Part shown: positions 41,578-50,166 of the stretch, piece by piece | Layout of the letters: each line of letters opens with the position of its first letter | How positions within the stretch are numbered: position 1 is the first letter of the stretch | Origin: a virus | DNA: 64,000 bases | Direction: 5' to 3' (one strand) | IMG/VR virus record: IMGVR_UViG_3300021401_000004 | Coordinates: 28,961 to 92,960 of that record | The notes under the pieces: model-generated | Databases searched by the model: none | Told to the model about the DNA's origin: nothing | What the model saw: the letters and a program-made list of their open reading frames with translations, nothing else | Position numbers and translations under genes: made by a program

Positions 41578-41992
41578 GCTTTTTCCTCTTCGTCTTGATT
41601 GCGGGCAATGGTCCGTTTTCCGAACCGTAGATCATAACTTTCTTGTTCTTGGCCAGTTTCAGAATTCCGAACCGTCTGCCGATTACAAGCGTTGCGGGCG
41701 GCACTTCGAAATAAGTAGCCAACTGCCGAAGAATGTGCGGAGTCAACTCCTTGAAAGCGTTTTCAATGGCCCCCAGCGCCTTGTTGATTCTCCAGTCAAG
41801 CACCCCGCGAACGAGCCCCGTGTCGTGGTTGTGATCCAGACCCCGCCGAGTCGTGCCCAAAAGTAAATCGTATTCCGGGCGCTCCGCCTGAAATCCCTCA
41901 ATCGCCCGGTACTCTTCGAGACTTGTCCGAAAGAACTTCTTTAATCGGGCGTCCTTAGCCGCGTCTCGTTTTTGATCTTCAATCTTGGGCAT
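41567..41992 (-). CDS. Endonuclease VII (Holliday-junction nuclease) family
   Basis: A 141-residue protein with GLDHNHDTGLVRGVLDWRINKALG, the His-Asn-His/Asp core of T4 endonuclease VII. The upstream Cys pair of the family is not seen, so the zinc site may be replaced. It would resolve branched DNA before packaging. Confidence 0.75.
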   Translation of the reverse strand: MPKIEDQKRDAAKDARLKKFFRTSLEEYRAIEGFQAERPEYDLLLGTTRRGLDHNHDTGLVRGVLDWRINKALGAIENAFKELTPHILRQLATYFEVPPATLVIGRRFGILKLAKNKKVMIYGSENGPLPAIKTKRKKRAR

Positions 41993-41996
41993 GATA

Positions 41997-42308
41997 TCAC
42001 TTTTCGGGCGTCAGTGTCAAGTCCGTTTTCTGTACGGGCTTCCAGTCTCCAAACGCCCGATAATGATCTTTTTCCGCTTGTTTCAGATATTTCTCGGCTA
42101 GTTTCAAAGAAGAGAACAAGCGAACGTTAGGTAATTCGTTCCAATAATCTCTAACATCCGCCCAATACTCCCGCCCGCTCCAAAAAGTCGTCTTACGCTC
42201 CTGAATCTTGAATTCATGCCCGTTAGTTAAAATCCGAAACGGAGACTCTTGTTTTGCGTAAAACTTGCAACAATCCCCGCCGTTACAGCCCGGAATAGTC
42301 CAATTCAT
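41997..42308 (-). CDS. Hypothetical protein with N-terminal Cys cluster
   Basis: A 103-residue protein (MNWTIPGCNGGDCCKFYAK...). Three Cys within seven residues suggest a metal site. The end encodes a TCCGTTTTCTGTA motif on the plus strand, read as VQKTD. Confidence 0.5.
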   Translation of the reverse strand: MNWTIPGCNGGDCCKFYAKQESPFRILTNGHEFKIQERKTTFWSGREYWADVRDYWNELPNVRLFSSLKLAEKYLKQAEKDHYRAFGDWKPVQKTDLTLTPEK

Positions 42309-42622
42309 TTCTTCCCCGTAGGCAAATTAATAGAAATCCGCAGTTGCCGAAGAACCGAGTCCAGCATGTCGTGCCGATTCGACAGATTGTCGTACTTGCC
42401 CGCAATCCTATCGTACTTGTCCTCGGCGGCCAATAGCGAAGAATTCAGTTTTTCATTTCGGGCTTCTAGACCCGCAATCTGTTCCTTGAGTTCGTTTGTT
42501 ATCTGAACTCCTCGGCGGAAGGCGTCTTGGAGGATCGATAGTTCGGATTCTTTTCGGTCTCGGGATTTATCCAGACTAAGGTTGGCCGCCCGTAAATCCC
42601 GGATGGTTTTCTGATAAAACAT
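42305..42622 (-). CDS. Coiled-coil protein
   Basis: A 105-residue protein, almost all predicted coiled coil (heptads across residues 10-85). ATGA overlap with the next gene. Unknown role, perhaps a spanin or DNA-structuring subunit. Confidence 0.5.
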   Translation of the reverse strand: MFYQKTIRDLRAANLSLDKSRDRKESELSILQDAFRRGVQITNELKEQIAGLEARNEKLNSSLLAAEDKYDRIAGKYDNLSNRHDMLDSVLRQLRISINLPTGKK

Positions 42623-42630
42623 CTTTCCTC

Positions 42631-42939
42631 CTAATTCAACTTATCTGGGGCTTTCATAACGGATTCTATGATCGCCCCTAGCTGCTGGATATTTTCGTCG
42701 GTCATTACTGCGACTGCGGGCCTCTGTAAGACGTTTGCGAGCGTCAGTTTCATGTATTGGCTTTCGGTTTCGGCGACGCCCGCTCGTTTCTCGGCGTCCA
42801 AGGCCGATTGCATGAGTTCTTCTCGGGCAACTTCTAGATACCCGATTGTTTCCCGAAGCCCGCGAATACGGAAAACGTACAGGACGCCCGTGAGAACCCA
42901 GCCGACAGCAAGGAACGCGACTAGCAAGGCAATAGCCAT
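42631..42939 (-). CDS. Membrane protein with cytoplasmic coiled coil
   Basis: A 102-residue protein. A hydrophobic start (MAIALLVAFLAVGWVLTGVLY) followed by a charged helix. ATG 42939 overlaps the stop of the HAD gene. Together with 42305 it resembles an i-spanin-type pair, unproven. Confidence 0.5.
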   Translation of the reverse strand: MAIALLVAFLAVGWVLTGVLYVFRIRGLRETIGYLEVAREELMQSALDAEKRAGVAETESQYMKLTLANVLQRPAVAVMTDENIQQLGAIIESVMKAPDKLN

Positions 42940-43397
42940 CAGAAATTTCCTGGCGCAACCTGAAATACTCGCAATCCTCGGGCGCGATACATATCCACGA
43001 CTTGCTGACGGTCTTCGAAGATTCCAGCAATCGGAACCGCGTTCGGGCCAAGACACTCGTCCCTATCCAGCAATATTTGATCAAGCAGTTCAGACTTGAC
43101 GATACTGTCTTCCCGATGGTCGCCTTCTTTTCGCATGTATAAACCTTCGTGAAATATGGCAAACCTACTAAGCCATTTTTCTGTCTGCTCGCGAATCTCA
43201 GCCGAGCGCCCAGTTGACAGTAAAATAGAAGCGCCCGCTCGGTTGAGATTATGCAAAGTCGCGACAACCTCGGGAATAGGAAGATCATTCGAGCAAGCCG
43301 CGTAGAACCCCGTCCAATCCTTCTTCTCGCCCGCGATAAAGTGCAGCCGATGTGACAAGTCCGCCAGCGTTCCGTCAATGTCAAAGATGTAGATCAA
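42939..43397 (-). CDS. HAD-family phosphatase (PNK 3'-phosphatase-like)
   Basis: A 152-residue protein starting LIYIFDIDGTLAD (nucleophile Asp of the D-x-D-G-T motif), then LLSTGR (motif II Thr) and IAGIFEDRQQVVDMYR (motif IV). The order and spacing match the 3'-phosphatase domain of T4 polynucleotide kinase. TTG 43397 is the likely start: AAAGGA is seven bases upstream. Confidence 0.75.
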   Translation of the reverse strand: MIYIFDIDGTLADLSHRLHFIAGEKKDWTGFYAACSNDLPIPEVVATLHNLNRAGASILLSTGRSAEIREQTEKWLSRFAIFHEGLYMRKEGDHREDSIVKSELLDQILLDRDECLGPNAVPIAGIFEDRQQVVDMYRARGLRVFQVAPGNF

Positions 43398-43398
43398 G

Positions 43399-43584
43399 TT
43401 ATCCTTTCGATGCGGGCGAACTCCACGAGCCTTGCCCGCGAATAAATCTTCCTGGAACTTCGGGCACCCGTTCAAGTTCTTCCCCGCATGTCCGGCAGAA
43501 CTGATTTTTAATTGCTTCTGTTACGGCCTGCCGACGCTCGAACCCGACATTACAGCAATCGCAACGATAGCAGTAGATTGGCAC
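43399..43584 (-). CDS. FmdB-like zinc-ribbon protein
   Basis: A 61-residue protein with YCYRCDCCNVGFERRQ and FCRTCGEELERVPEVPG, the two Cys knuckles of FmdB-type regulators. Two bases separate its stop from the HAD start. Confidence 0.7.
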   Translation of the reverse strand: MPIYCYRCDCCNVGFERRQAVTEAIKNQFCRTCGEELERVPEVPGRFIRGQGSWSSPASKG

Positions 43585-43587
43585 GGG

Positions 43588-44136
43588 CTATTCTCCTGCT
43601 CCGTCTGCTTGCCCGATAACTGTTGGTTCGGGCGTGTCGGGTTTCAAACTCGCAATTTGTTCGTTCGTAGCGTAGAAACCCATCGTTGGCGGCGAGACTT
43701 CAGGCCACTTAACTGCCGCCACGAAAGACCCGTCTGATAGTTGGCTAGTCTGTTCCACCGCGGTAATCCCCTCCGAATCCGTTTTCTGTACGGGTGTCTC
43801 ATATTCGTTTGGAGGCAAATTAACGCCCGCAGAACTCGGAGCAATGTACTGGTAGCTGAGAAAATCCCGAACACAACTCGGGCTACAGAAATTCGGCGGC
43901 ATTGGTGTATACTGCGGGCTGGTTTCGGGCAAGATTAACGAAAGCCATTGTCGGCCTTCTGCGGGCATCGGTTGCCCGTCAATCAGCGAAACTTCCTGCG
44001 GCAATTCTTGCCCGTGTCGGGAAGCGCATCGCTGGCTGTTGCACTCGATGATAACCGTCTTCTGGATCAGGTCGCCTTCGGTTAGCAGGATATTCTGGCC
44101 GTCTTTTAGCTTTACTAAAACTTCGACTCTTGGCAT
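43588..44136 (-). CDS. Hypothetical Cys-containing protein
   Basis: A 182-residue protein. CNSQRCASRH and FCSPSCVRDFL could hold zinc; the C-terminal half is Pro/Ser/Thr-rich and disordered. The middle reads the 13-bp motif as VQKTD. Function unknown. Confidence 0.5.
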   Translation of the reverse strand: MPRVEVLVKLKDGQNILLTEGDLIQKTVIIECNSQRCASRHGQELPQEVSLIDGQPMPAEGRQWLSLILPETSPQYTPMPPNFCSPSCVRDFLSYQYIAPSSAGVNLPPNEYETPVQKTDSEGITAVEQTSQLSDGSFVAAVKWPEVSPPTMGFYATNEQIASLKPDTPEPTVIGQADGAGE

Positions 44137-44378
44137 TATTCTTCCTCGGGCGATTCTTTTTCCGTATCGTCGCCATCTTCAATACGACGACGGGTTTCCA
44201 AGGCGGCGAAATAGCATTTTTGAAGATCGGAAAAGTCCATTACGTATCCCGCTGAATCATCGTGCCCGAAACAAACCCCGTCAGTAATATACCCGCATTC
44301 GCTCGGGCCGGGTTCAAACCACATCATATCTTGATCCGAATAGCCCGCAATTTCAAATTTGAATCTTGGATAAGCCAT
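44136..44378 (-). CDS. Small acidic protein
   Basis: An 80-residue protein (MAYPRFKFEIAGYSDQDMM...) with a Glu/Asp-rich tail. Coupled by TAATG to the upstream HNH gene. Acidic small proteins often mimic DNA, but there is no direct evidence here. Confidence 0.5.
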   Translation of the reverse strand: MAYPRFKFEIAGYSDQDMMWFEPGPSECGYITDGVCFGHDDSAGYVMDFSDLQKCYFAALETRRRIEDGDDTEKESPEEE

Positions 44379-44755
44379 TATTCCAACTCCTTCGTCCATT
44401 GAGGTTTTCGATCCCCGTGAGCTTTCGGGCTATTGAAGTGGCAATCATAGCAGATTCCCACAGAGTTTGTCAAGCTGACTTCGCCGCCGTTGCCTTTCGG
44501 GATTACTTCGTGCATATTCATCCTGCGCCAAAGCGGGCCCGTTTCTGTAATCCGTTTTCCGCACCACTCGCACTTGCCCGAGCACCGCTTCCAGATGCTC
44601 GCACGAATAGCCCCAATTGCATCCTTCTTCGGGCAAGTTTCTAGGGTTCGGGCTTCCATCGCCCGAGACCAATCAGGGCCATGAGTCGAGCGAAACACAC
44701 GGATTATTTTGCCCGCGTCATTTCTTTCAACCCAGCAAGTGTTTCGGGCGTTCAC
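44378..44755 (-). CDS. HNH endonuclease
   Basis: A 125-residue protein with CEWCGKRI, HEVIPKGNGGEVSLTNSVGICYDCH, the zinc-stabilised HNH core. Possibly a homing endonuclease or a packaging-associated nick enzyme. A TTGACA-18-TATGAT promoter lies inside it (44444-44473), facing the next gene. Confidence 0.75.
   Translation of the reverse strand: MNARNTCWVERNDAGKIIRVFRSTHGPDWSRAMEARTLETCPKKDAIGAIRASIWKRCSGKCEWCGKRITETGPLWRRMNMHEVIPKGNGGEVSLTNSVGICYDCHFNSPKAHGDRKPQWTKELE
44444..44473 (-). promoter_or_regulatory. Internal leftward promoter
   Basis: Minus strand TTGACA (44473-44468), 18-bp spacer, TATGAT (44449-44444). Would feed 44136-44378. Confidence 0.45.
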
Positions 44756-44958
44756 TTCTTAGTCTTTGCTTGTCGCAGGCGAACCGTGCGGACCAATTCT
44801 AGTTTACGCTCCTCGATCAGCTTGTAAGTGCCGACATTGACGGGTTCCTTCTCTTCGGAGCCGCTTACAGCGTCTTCGGGCGATAGGTTTGCAGAGTACC
44901 AGCCCCCTTCTTGATCCGGGTGTTCGTTGGTAACAAAAATTTCTTTTGGTAGTGACAT
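44752..44958 (-). CDS. Small hypothetical protein
   Basis: A 68-residue protein beginning MSLPKEIFVTNEHPDQEGGWY with a basic tail. RBS AAGGAGAAAATATG is strong. No family. Confidence 0.5.
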   Translation of the reverse strand: MSLPKEIFVTNEHPDQEGGWYSANLSPEDAVSGSEEKEPVNVGTYKLIEERKLELVRTVRLRQAKTKK

Positions 44959-44970
44959 ATTTTCTCCTTT

Positions 44971-45615
44971 TTACGCTCCCCAACTTGATAGACATTCGGC
45001 AGCCATAGCTTGCGCTACGAGCTTACGTTCCAACCATTCCGAACAGTTTTCGGGCAACTCGATCTGGTTTTTGGCCGCCTGGATCGCCCGGTCGAACTCG
45101 GCTTTCTCTTCAGGCGTCACGTAAAACCCACTTAAGAACTCGAACCACTTTCCAGATTCGGGCTTCTCATGCAGCGTCTCGGCAATGCTTGCCCGAAATT
45201 CTTCGACTCCGACTTCTGCACTTTCAGCGGCGGCTAACAACTTAAAGGGCGGTTTCTTACCCGTATTCTTCACCAGCGTCGCGAGTGGCTGCGCTTTCGA
45301 AATTCCGATTTCTACGAGCTTTTCTGCGGGCATGTGCGGAAGGAGGTATCGGGCGACCGACTTGCACGAGTACAAAACTGTACGACCTTTTCCGAACTTG
45401 GATTCGCAGTCCTTGATATACTGATCCGAGGATTTCGCCCGTAAAGTCCAAGCCCGCGTATCGTCAATAGCCGTCAGAGCAATCCCTATCTCCACGTAGT
45501 TCCGATGAAGTTTTTCTTGCCCGAGACGAGTTTCATCAAGCAAGGCGTCTACTTTGTCTAGGAGTAGCTCCTGCTTCTTTCGGGCTTCGGGCGACACGGG
45601 TTCAATTTCTTGCAT
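44971..45615 (-). CDS. Hypothetical helical protein
   Basis: A 214-residue, charged and helical protein with a middle region KVRYLLPHMPAEKLVEIGIS-like in character, resembling phage DNA-binding or partition-type proteins. ATG 45615 is inside the end of the next gene. No catalytic motif is seen. Confidence 0.5.
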   Translation of the reverse strand: MQEIEPVSPEARKKQELLLDKVDALLDETRLGQEKLHRNYVEIGIALTAIDDTRAWTLRAKSSDQYIKDCESKFGKGRTVLYSCKSVARYLLPHMPAEKLVEIGISKAQPLATLVKNTGKKPPFKLLAAAESAEVGVEEFRASIAETLHEKPESGKWFEFLSGFYVTPEEKAEFDRAIQAAKNQIELPENCSEWLERKLVAQAMAAECLSSWGA

Positions 45616-45784
45616 CTGCCATCCTTCGTACCGTTTCGTGGTCGGGCACCGTTTTACCGTCAACCTTGATCCACATATACCCGCGAGGGTCGCTCAAGTC
45701 AAGCATGGTTCCATCCTCGTATCCCCACCAGCTAGAGAAGTAGTTACTATACTGCCCGATAACGGCTTTGATTTCTTCGGGCAT
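45602..45784 (-). CDS. Small hypothetical protein
   Basis: A 60-residue protein (MPEEIKAVIGQYSNYFSSWWGYEDG...) with an aromatic centre. Overlaps the next gene by 14 bases. Unknown. Confidence 0.5.
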   Translation of the reverse strand: MPEEIKAVIGQYSNYFSSWWGYEDGTMLDLSDPRGYMWIKVDGKTVPDHETVRRMADARN

Positions 45785-45799
45785 TATCCGTTTTACGTA

Positions 45800-45988
45800 C
45801 TAATCAAAGAAAATCTTGGCGATCAGCGCGAACAGCGTGCTAAACAGAAACGGGAGGACAAGAATTTTAAGGAAGTGATCCAAAATTCCCGTATCGCCCG
45901 AAATTATCAAATTGCTCAAGGCTACTATGCAAATGAACAATCCGCCCAACAAAGAAGACCAGAACCATTTATCAATACAATTTTTCAT
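45800..45988 (-). CDS. Two-span small membrane protein
   Basis: A 62-residue protein: spans FWSSLLGGLFICIVALSNLII and FLKILVLPFLFSTLFALIAKIF. Small and almost wholly hydrophobic. Preceded by a promoter at 46007-46036. Could be holin-like or a superinfection-exclusion protein. Confidence 0.55.
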   Translation of the reverse strand: MKNCIDKWFWSSLLGGLFICIVALSNLIISGDTGILDHFLKILVLPFLFSTLFALIAKIFFD

Positions 45989-46006
45989 CGCCCGCAATCC
46001 TCCTAC

Positions 46007-46036
46007 ATCCTACCATGCTTTAAGATTCTGTGTCAA
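46007..46036 (-). promoter_or_regulatory. Leftward promoter of the membrane-protein gene
   Basis: Minus strand TTGACA (46036-46031), 18-bp spacer, TAGGAT (46012-46007). Confidence 0.5.
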
Positions 46037-46227
46037 GCCCTTGGTTTGCGGGCGACCCAGCAACTCTGGCAATACCCATCTTGGTCGTTGCACGGAGTTC
46101 CGGTATGACTATCCGTTTTCCGTATAATCTGATCAATAAGATTTAGCTCGTGACGGGATGCCTCATCATCGGCTTCATTCAAAAGCCCGAGCCTGTTTCT
46201 GATATACTCTTGAATTCTTTCGATCAT
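46033..46227 (-). CDS. Small hypothetical protein with Cys pair
   Basis: A 64-residue protein: a helical N-terminus, then CNDQDGYCQSC. The 13-bp motif at 46112-46124 is read as IRKTD. Start overlaps the helicase stop. Confidence 0.5.
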   Translation of the reverse strand: MIERIQEYIRNRLGLLNEADDEASRHELNLIDQIIRKTDSHTGTPCNDQDGYCQSCWVARKPRA

Positions 46228-47453
46228 TGTTGATCTCCAAATAACTGCGGTTCGTTTAATCGGGCGATTTCCACGAAGGAGGCAATCTCGCCCAAAAATA
46301 GTAAATCAACTTCGGCGTCGCCCGGACCTTTATCTCTGACCTTTACGAGCCGCAGCTTTGTCTGCGGGCTATAATCGTTCTTCCGGTCGTCGGAGTTCGT
46401 CAGCATGTCTCGATGAATCGTAAATACGGCGTCCGAATCGTCTCCAAACGCTACGCTACCACGAACGTCAGTAACATGCAACTGCTTGCCTTTGGCCGTG
46501 GATTCGGCTTTCTTCGGGGCTCCGAGGACGAAGAATTTTAGCCCGTAAAGAACGGCCATAGATTTAACGCGCTGCATCGCGTTTTCCATCGCCTTAACTT
46601 GATCTTGCTCGTTACGGACAAGGTAATGGATATTGTCGAGTACCGCGACTGTTGGGGATAAACGACGGATAGCGGCTTCCATCAAATCAAGCACGGGCGT
46701 GATCGTAGTCAATGCCGCGTTTCGCCCGACATAGTATTTAGCCCCAGCGAGGGCGTGGGCCGCTGATTTCATGTCATCGGGAGTGAGTTCAAGACGATGC
46801 TTTCGCAGAACGTGGGCGGTAACAATTCGGGAAATTTGCTCGATGGTTAGTTCGGCTTGATAATTGAGCACGACTTCCCCGTGTTTGCGGGCGGCTTCCA
46901 GCGTCTCCTGAAGTACGAATGTTGTCTTACCTTGCCCAGTAGAAGTCGCGACTACTCCGATTACTGATCCGGGCGACAGGATCGCCATTCGGTCCACGCT
47001 CGGAATCGAGAAGCGAAAGCGGTTTGGATCGTCCTTAACGTTTTCTTCCGTGCTGTTCATCAGGGATTCTTGCAAGCTGTAAATCCCCGCCATCGGGCGA
47101 ACTTTGGCTTCTTGGGCAAGGGCTTCGATCTTTGTACGGAAAACGGATTCTGATCGCCCGCAAGTTTCTAGAAAGAACTGATTCGCGTCTTTCACGCCTT
47201 CGGGCCATTGAAGCAAGTACGTTCGCTCTTTCATCTCAGCCCAAAGTTTGTTCATTGCCTTCTTGCCCGCATCGTCGTTATCGCCCGCAAGGATTACGGA
47301 TTCGGCTTGAAGTAGGCGATCTTTGTCTTCTGGGGTACATTGGTATTGGGCATTTGGAAGGCTGACAGACTTGAATCCGGCTTGTTCAAATGTCAAGCAG
47401 TCTATTTCACCCTCCACCAGGAACACGGGCTCAAGGAAGTCTATGTTCAACAC
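46224..47453 (-). CDS. DnaB-like replicative helicase with N-terminal TOPRIM
   Basis: A 409-residue protein. Residues 1-100 are a TOPRIM domain ([32 protein letters not shown]). Then a RecA-like helicase core: Walker [11 protein letters not shown], Walker [11 protein letters not shown]. It is the 3' half of a primase-helicase; its N-terminal zinc part is the separate gene 48051-48728, with an HNH gene wedged between. GTG 47453 lies inside the HNH end (GTGTTGA), so translation is probably coupled. Confidence 0.85.
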   Translation of the reverse strand: MLNIDFLEPVFLVEGEIDCLTFEQAGFKSVSLPNAQYQCTPEDKDRLLQAESVILAGDNDDAGKKAMNKLWAEMKERTYLLQWPEGVKDANQFFLETCGRSESVFRTKIEALAQEAKVRPMAGIYSLQESLMNSTEENVKDDPNRFRFSIPSVDRMAILSPGSVIGVVATSTGQGKTTFVLQETLEAARKHGEVVLNYQAELTIEQISRIVTAHVLRKHRLELTPDDMKSAAHALAGAKYYVGRNAALTTITPVLDLMEAAIRRLSPTVAVLDNIHYLVRNEQDQVKAMENAMQRVKSMAVLYGLKFFVLGAPKKAESTAKGKQLHVTDVRGSVAFGDDSDAVFTIHRDMLTNSDDRKNDYSPQTKLRLVKVRDKGPGDAEVDLLFLGEIASFVEIARLNEPQLFGDQQ

Positions 47454-48049
47454 GATGCCCCACCTTCTAAACCCCGCCGACGCATTTCAGCGATTACTTC
47501 CGCGTCAGAAAAATCAGATATCTTTTTTATCCGCGTGTTCCCGCTTTGTTCGCGGTATGTGGCCCACCGACAATTTTCTGGAGAATACGGGCCGTCGTTG
47601 TCAATCCGTTCCAAGCTATATTTATTGCTCGGGCGTCGGCCCATATCCGAAATGAAATTGATAAACCCCTGCGGAGCCGCGATCCAACGATCACAAACAG
47701 TAATCCCTCGCCCGCCGTAGCTAGAATATTTTCTGTCCTTGGGGTTGAGACATCTTTGCTTCATCTGGCCCCAAATTCTGTATTCAGAAGCAACTTTGCC
47801 GCCGCCGCGACCCGAATAGCCGTGTCTAAAAGATGTTTTTCTTAATTGTTCCCTTTGAAAGCATCGGCAACTCACTACCCTTCCCGAAACTAACGGGCTC
47901 CCCATTACCGTGGTTTCATTACCGCAATCGCATTTGCAGACCCAAAGAATCAAACGGTGCCCTGCGGGAGATACATAATCCTCGGGGGCTCTGGCGACCA
48001 CCCGCAATCTGCCGAATTTCTGTCCGACTAAATTTTTAATTGTGCCCAT
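47447..48049 (-). CDS. HNH homing endonuclease splitting the primase-helicase
   Basis: A 200-residue protein. The N-terminus ([10 protein letters not shown]...[12 protein letters not shown]) is the zinc-binding repeat of phage HNH proteins; the C-terminal half has [27 protein letters not shown]...[20 protein letters not shown], a canonical HNH core. It sits exactly where the primase ends (LFNLE) and the TOPRIM starts (NIDFLEP). Its start follows the primase stop by one base; its stop overlaps the helicase start. There is no intron core around it, so it is an intronless insertion. Confidence 0.85.
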   Translation of the reverse strand: MGTIKNLVGQKFGRLRVVARAPEDYVSPAGHRLILWVCKCDCGNETTVMGSPLVSGRVVSCRCFQREQLRKTSFRHGYSGRGGGKVASEYRIWGQMKQRCLNPKDRKYSSYGGRGITVCDRWIAAPQGFINFISDMGRRPSNKYSLERIDNDGPYSPENCRWATYREQSGNTRIKKISDFSDAEVIAEMRRRGLEGGASC

Positions 48050-48050
48050 A

Positions 48051-48728
48051 TTAGCTTTCCAAATTAAACAGAGCCGTGTTCATGCCGGGTTGCCGCGAAA
48101 ACGCTTTGCGAACTATGCTTCGATACTTTATGCCCGTGACCAGGGGCTTGGAAGGAACATCGTCGCTTCGAACGAACGTCGGAAACGCCAACCAACCTCG
48201 GCCAGCAACATCTGCATTTGATTCTCCGGCGAGTTTACCAACATCCTGGCGAAATCCGATTCGTAGGCGTTGAGCCGTTTCCATAGAGATTCCTCGGGAT
48301 CGCAAAAAGGATTGGGCTTCGGGCGAGTTCTTGAGCGCGTTTTCCAAACGCCCGTATTCTTCGAGGCTGTACGTTTTCCGGACTTTCGATTCTTCTTGCC
48401 CGATAGGTTTAAAGACTTGAGAGACTTTTTCTGCATTTTGACTCCATTCCGAGCAATAGTTGCGGACAATTCCTACGGACGCCCGAAAGTCACAATTATC
48501 AGTTTGCTGGAGCAATTTGAAAATATCGCCGCTGGCCCCGCATGAAAGGCATTTGTAGATATACGTGTTTTCGTGCAACCAGATGTCGAAGTTAGTCGCA
48601 TGCTTGTCCGAATGAAATGGACACGGGCCTCGCCATCTCCGCCCGTCCTGCTTCAGAGACAGCTTCGCCCGATACAGATCAAGTATCTTGGGATGCTGCT
48701 TGAGTTCCTGCAAAGAGGATTCGGGCAT
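48051..48728 (-). CDS. Primase N-terminal part with CHC2 zinc finger
   Basis: A 225-residue protein. [12 protein letters not shown] and [13 protein letters not shown] are the zinc-binding CHC2 region that recognises primer sites; a helical linker follows. It ends TALFNLES at the HNH insertion. Together with the helicase it would equal one T7 gp4-like primase-helicase. It opens [14 protein letters not shown], almost the same as the neighbour at 48728. Confidence 0.8.
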   Translation of the reverse strand: MPESSLQELKQHPKILDLYRAKLSLKQDGRRWRGPCPFHSDKHATNFDIWLHENTYIYKCLSCGASGDIFKLLQQTDNCDFRASVGIVRNYCSEWSQNAEKVSQVFKPIGQEESKVRKTYSLEEYGRLENALKNSPEAQSFLRSRGISMETAQRLRIGFRQDVGKLAGESNADVAGRGWLAFPTFVRSDDVPSKPLVTGIKYRSIVRKAFSRQPGMNTALFNLES

Positions 48729-48949
48729 CAGTATTTGGGGTCTTTCCTGAGTTGCCCGAAGGCATCCCAATCAAAATCACTAAAGCTGTTTTGCTCACTA
48801 ACCGAATCTAGTTTAGCGAGCACTTGCCCGTTATCTATCGTGAATTCCCTCGACCACCCGTACCAAGCGTACGAGCCTTCGGGATGCGGATTCAACTTCT
48901 TCCACAATTCCTCGGCTTGCTTGAGTTCTTGTAGGCTAGTTTCGGGCAT
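48728..48949 (-). CDS. Small protein sharing its N-terminus with the primase
   Basis: A 73-residue protein beginning MPETSLQELKQ, nearly identical to the primase start [11 protein letters not shown]; the rest is unrelated and rich in Trp/Asp. It overlaps both neighbours by ATGA. The shared start suggests an in-place duplication. Confidence 0.5.
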   Translation of the reverse strand: MPETSLQELKQAEELWKKLNPHPEGSYAWYGWSREFTIDNGQVLAKLDSVSEQNSFSDFDWDAFGQLRKDPKY

Positions 48950-49743
48950 TAGTACGCATCTCGGATTTTCTTCTCGTCAATCTTCTTGATTTCTAACTCG
49001 GTCTCAATGTTGAAAGCGATCTTGAGGGCTTTGGCGTGGAGATTTTCTAGTTGCTCCTGAATACGGGTGCCCATACCGTTTAGAACTTGGTGGACGGCAG
49101 TTCCGATCTTTTCGGGCGATTCCCAGCTACGGCCAAGGCTCACGCCGCTGGCTCGCTCGAAGGCGTGTACTTTCTTCTGGAGTTCTTTGAGTTCTTGAGC
49201 CTCGTAATTGTGTGCCCTGTGGTATTCGTCGGCCTCGTGTTTGCCCGCAATACGTCCGCGTTTGTAAGATGCCTCTTCTCCAACTTGGTTCTGAATCTGG
49301 CGAAGCACGGCGGCCAAGAAATTTCTATCGGGTTGTGGTTCGGGCTCTGCTAGTTTGGCCTCTGTCTTTATGCGGAGGGAATCTCCGGGAGCTTTGGGCA
49401 CGATGAGCCCCCAGCCTTTCGGCAATTCACCTTCTTGAACAATGTTTTCGTCCCCGACAGCCAAATACCAGCGGTCGCAGTATTGCGCGATTGCTTCTGC
49501 CTTTTCGGGCATTGAAAGCTCCTTCAGCCAATCGCTACGGCGAACCTTGACTTCTATACCGATAATTTCTAGCCCGCGAGACGGCCATAATGACATCACT
49601 AAAGCATCGCAATGCCGCCGACACCCGAAGCCCGTAGAATTTCCAACTTCGGTAAGCAGAGCATAGGCATCCGGTGGATACTTTTCCCGAAGTAATTGAA
49701 TCATTTCGGCAGCCGTAGAAACTATTGGCCGATCTTTCTTCAT
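48949..49743 (-). CDS. MmcB-like PD-(D/E)XK nuclease
   Basis: A 264-residue protein. The core has RRHCDALVMSLWPSRGLEIIGIEVKVRRSDW, with the D...E-x-K catalytic triad; upstream LLTEVGNSTG. MmcB family proteins act in DNA repair; here the C-terminal 120 residues are a charged helix not in the family. Could be a recombination endonuclease or restriction-like enzyme. Confidence 0.65.
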   Translation of the reverse strand: MKKDRPIVSTAAEMIQLLREKYPPDAYALLTEVGNSTGFGCRRHCDALVMSLWPSRGLEIIGIEVKVRRSDWLKELSMPEKAEAIAQYCDRWYLAVGDENIVQEGELPKGWGLIVPKAPGDSLRIKTEAKLAEPEPQPDRNFLAAVLRQIQNQVGEEASYKRGRIAGKHEADEYHRAHNYEAQELKELQKKVHAFERASGVSLGRSWESPEKIGTAVHQVLNGMGTRIQEQLENLHAKALKIAFNIETELEIKKIDEKKIRDAY

Positions 49744-49853
49744 CGCCCGCGCCTCCAAAGATACAGAATACCCAAAGTATTTACGGGCGTCAATACCACG
49801 ACCGCCCACATCATCCAAAGTTCAGGGTGGGTAAAGTGACCGTGGTAGATCAT
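49740..49853 (-). CDS. Very small membrane protein
   Basis: A 37-residue protein (MIYHGHFTHPELWMMWAVVV...) with one hydrophobic span. ATGA overlaps on both sides strongly suggest it is a real, coupled gene. Confidence 0.5.
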   Translation of the reverse strand: MIYHGHFTHPELWMMWAVVVLTPVNTLGILYLWRRGR

Positions 49854-50077
49854 GCTTTATGCTCTAGAGTTCGGGCTTCCGTGAATTCAATGATTTCCCG
49901 CAGGCAGTTGCCGTCGAAGTCGCAGTCGGCAACTGTACGGAAAACGTACTTCCTCCAAGCTCCGCGCCACATGATTGCTCCGAGAATGCCGCCCGAAGCC
50001 TTGGATTTCACGATCCAGATGCTAGTCTTGCCGCTCGCGGTCTTACATTCGAATTCGAAATCCAGAAATTGATCCAT
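49850..50077 (-). CDS. Small hypothetical protein
   Basis: A 75-residue protein from ATG 50077 (AAAGGAAAC site upstream), beginning MDQFLDFEFECKTASGKTS. It reads the motif at 49936-49948 in its DNA as YVFRT on the minus strand. Unknown. Confidence 0.5.
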   Translation of the reverse strand: MDQFLDFEFECKTASGKTSIWIVKSKASGGILGAIMWRGAWRKYVFRTVADCDFDGNCLREIIEFTEARTLEHKA

Positions 50078-50166
50078 AAACCTCGTTTCCTTTCGATTTA
50101 AGCGTTTCGGCCATCCTACCGCTCGCCCCTCGCCCGAACCTTCGTGCACGGGCGAGGAAAGCGGGT

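Noticed and set aside
41991-42020. TTGACA-18-TATCAT as promoter for 41567-41992
   Set aside because: The -10 box overlaps the ATG itself, so transcripts would start inside the gene; probably chance, or used by a shorter product.
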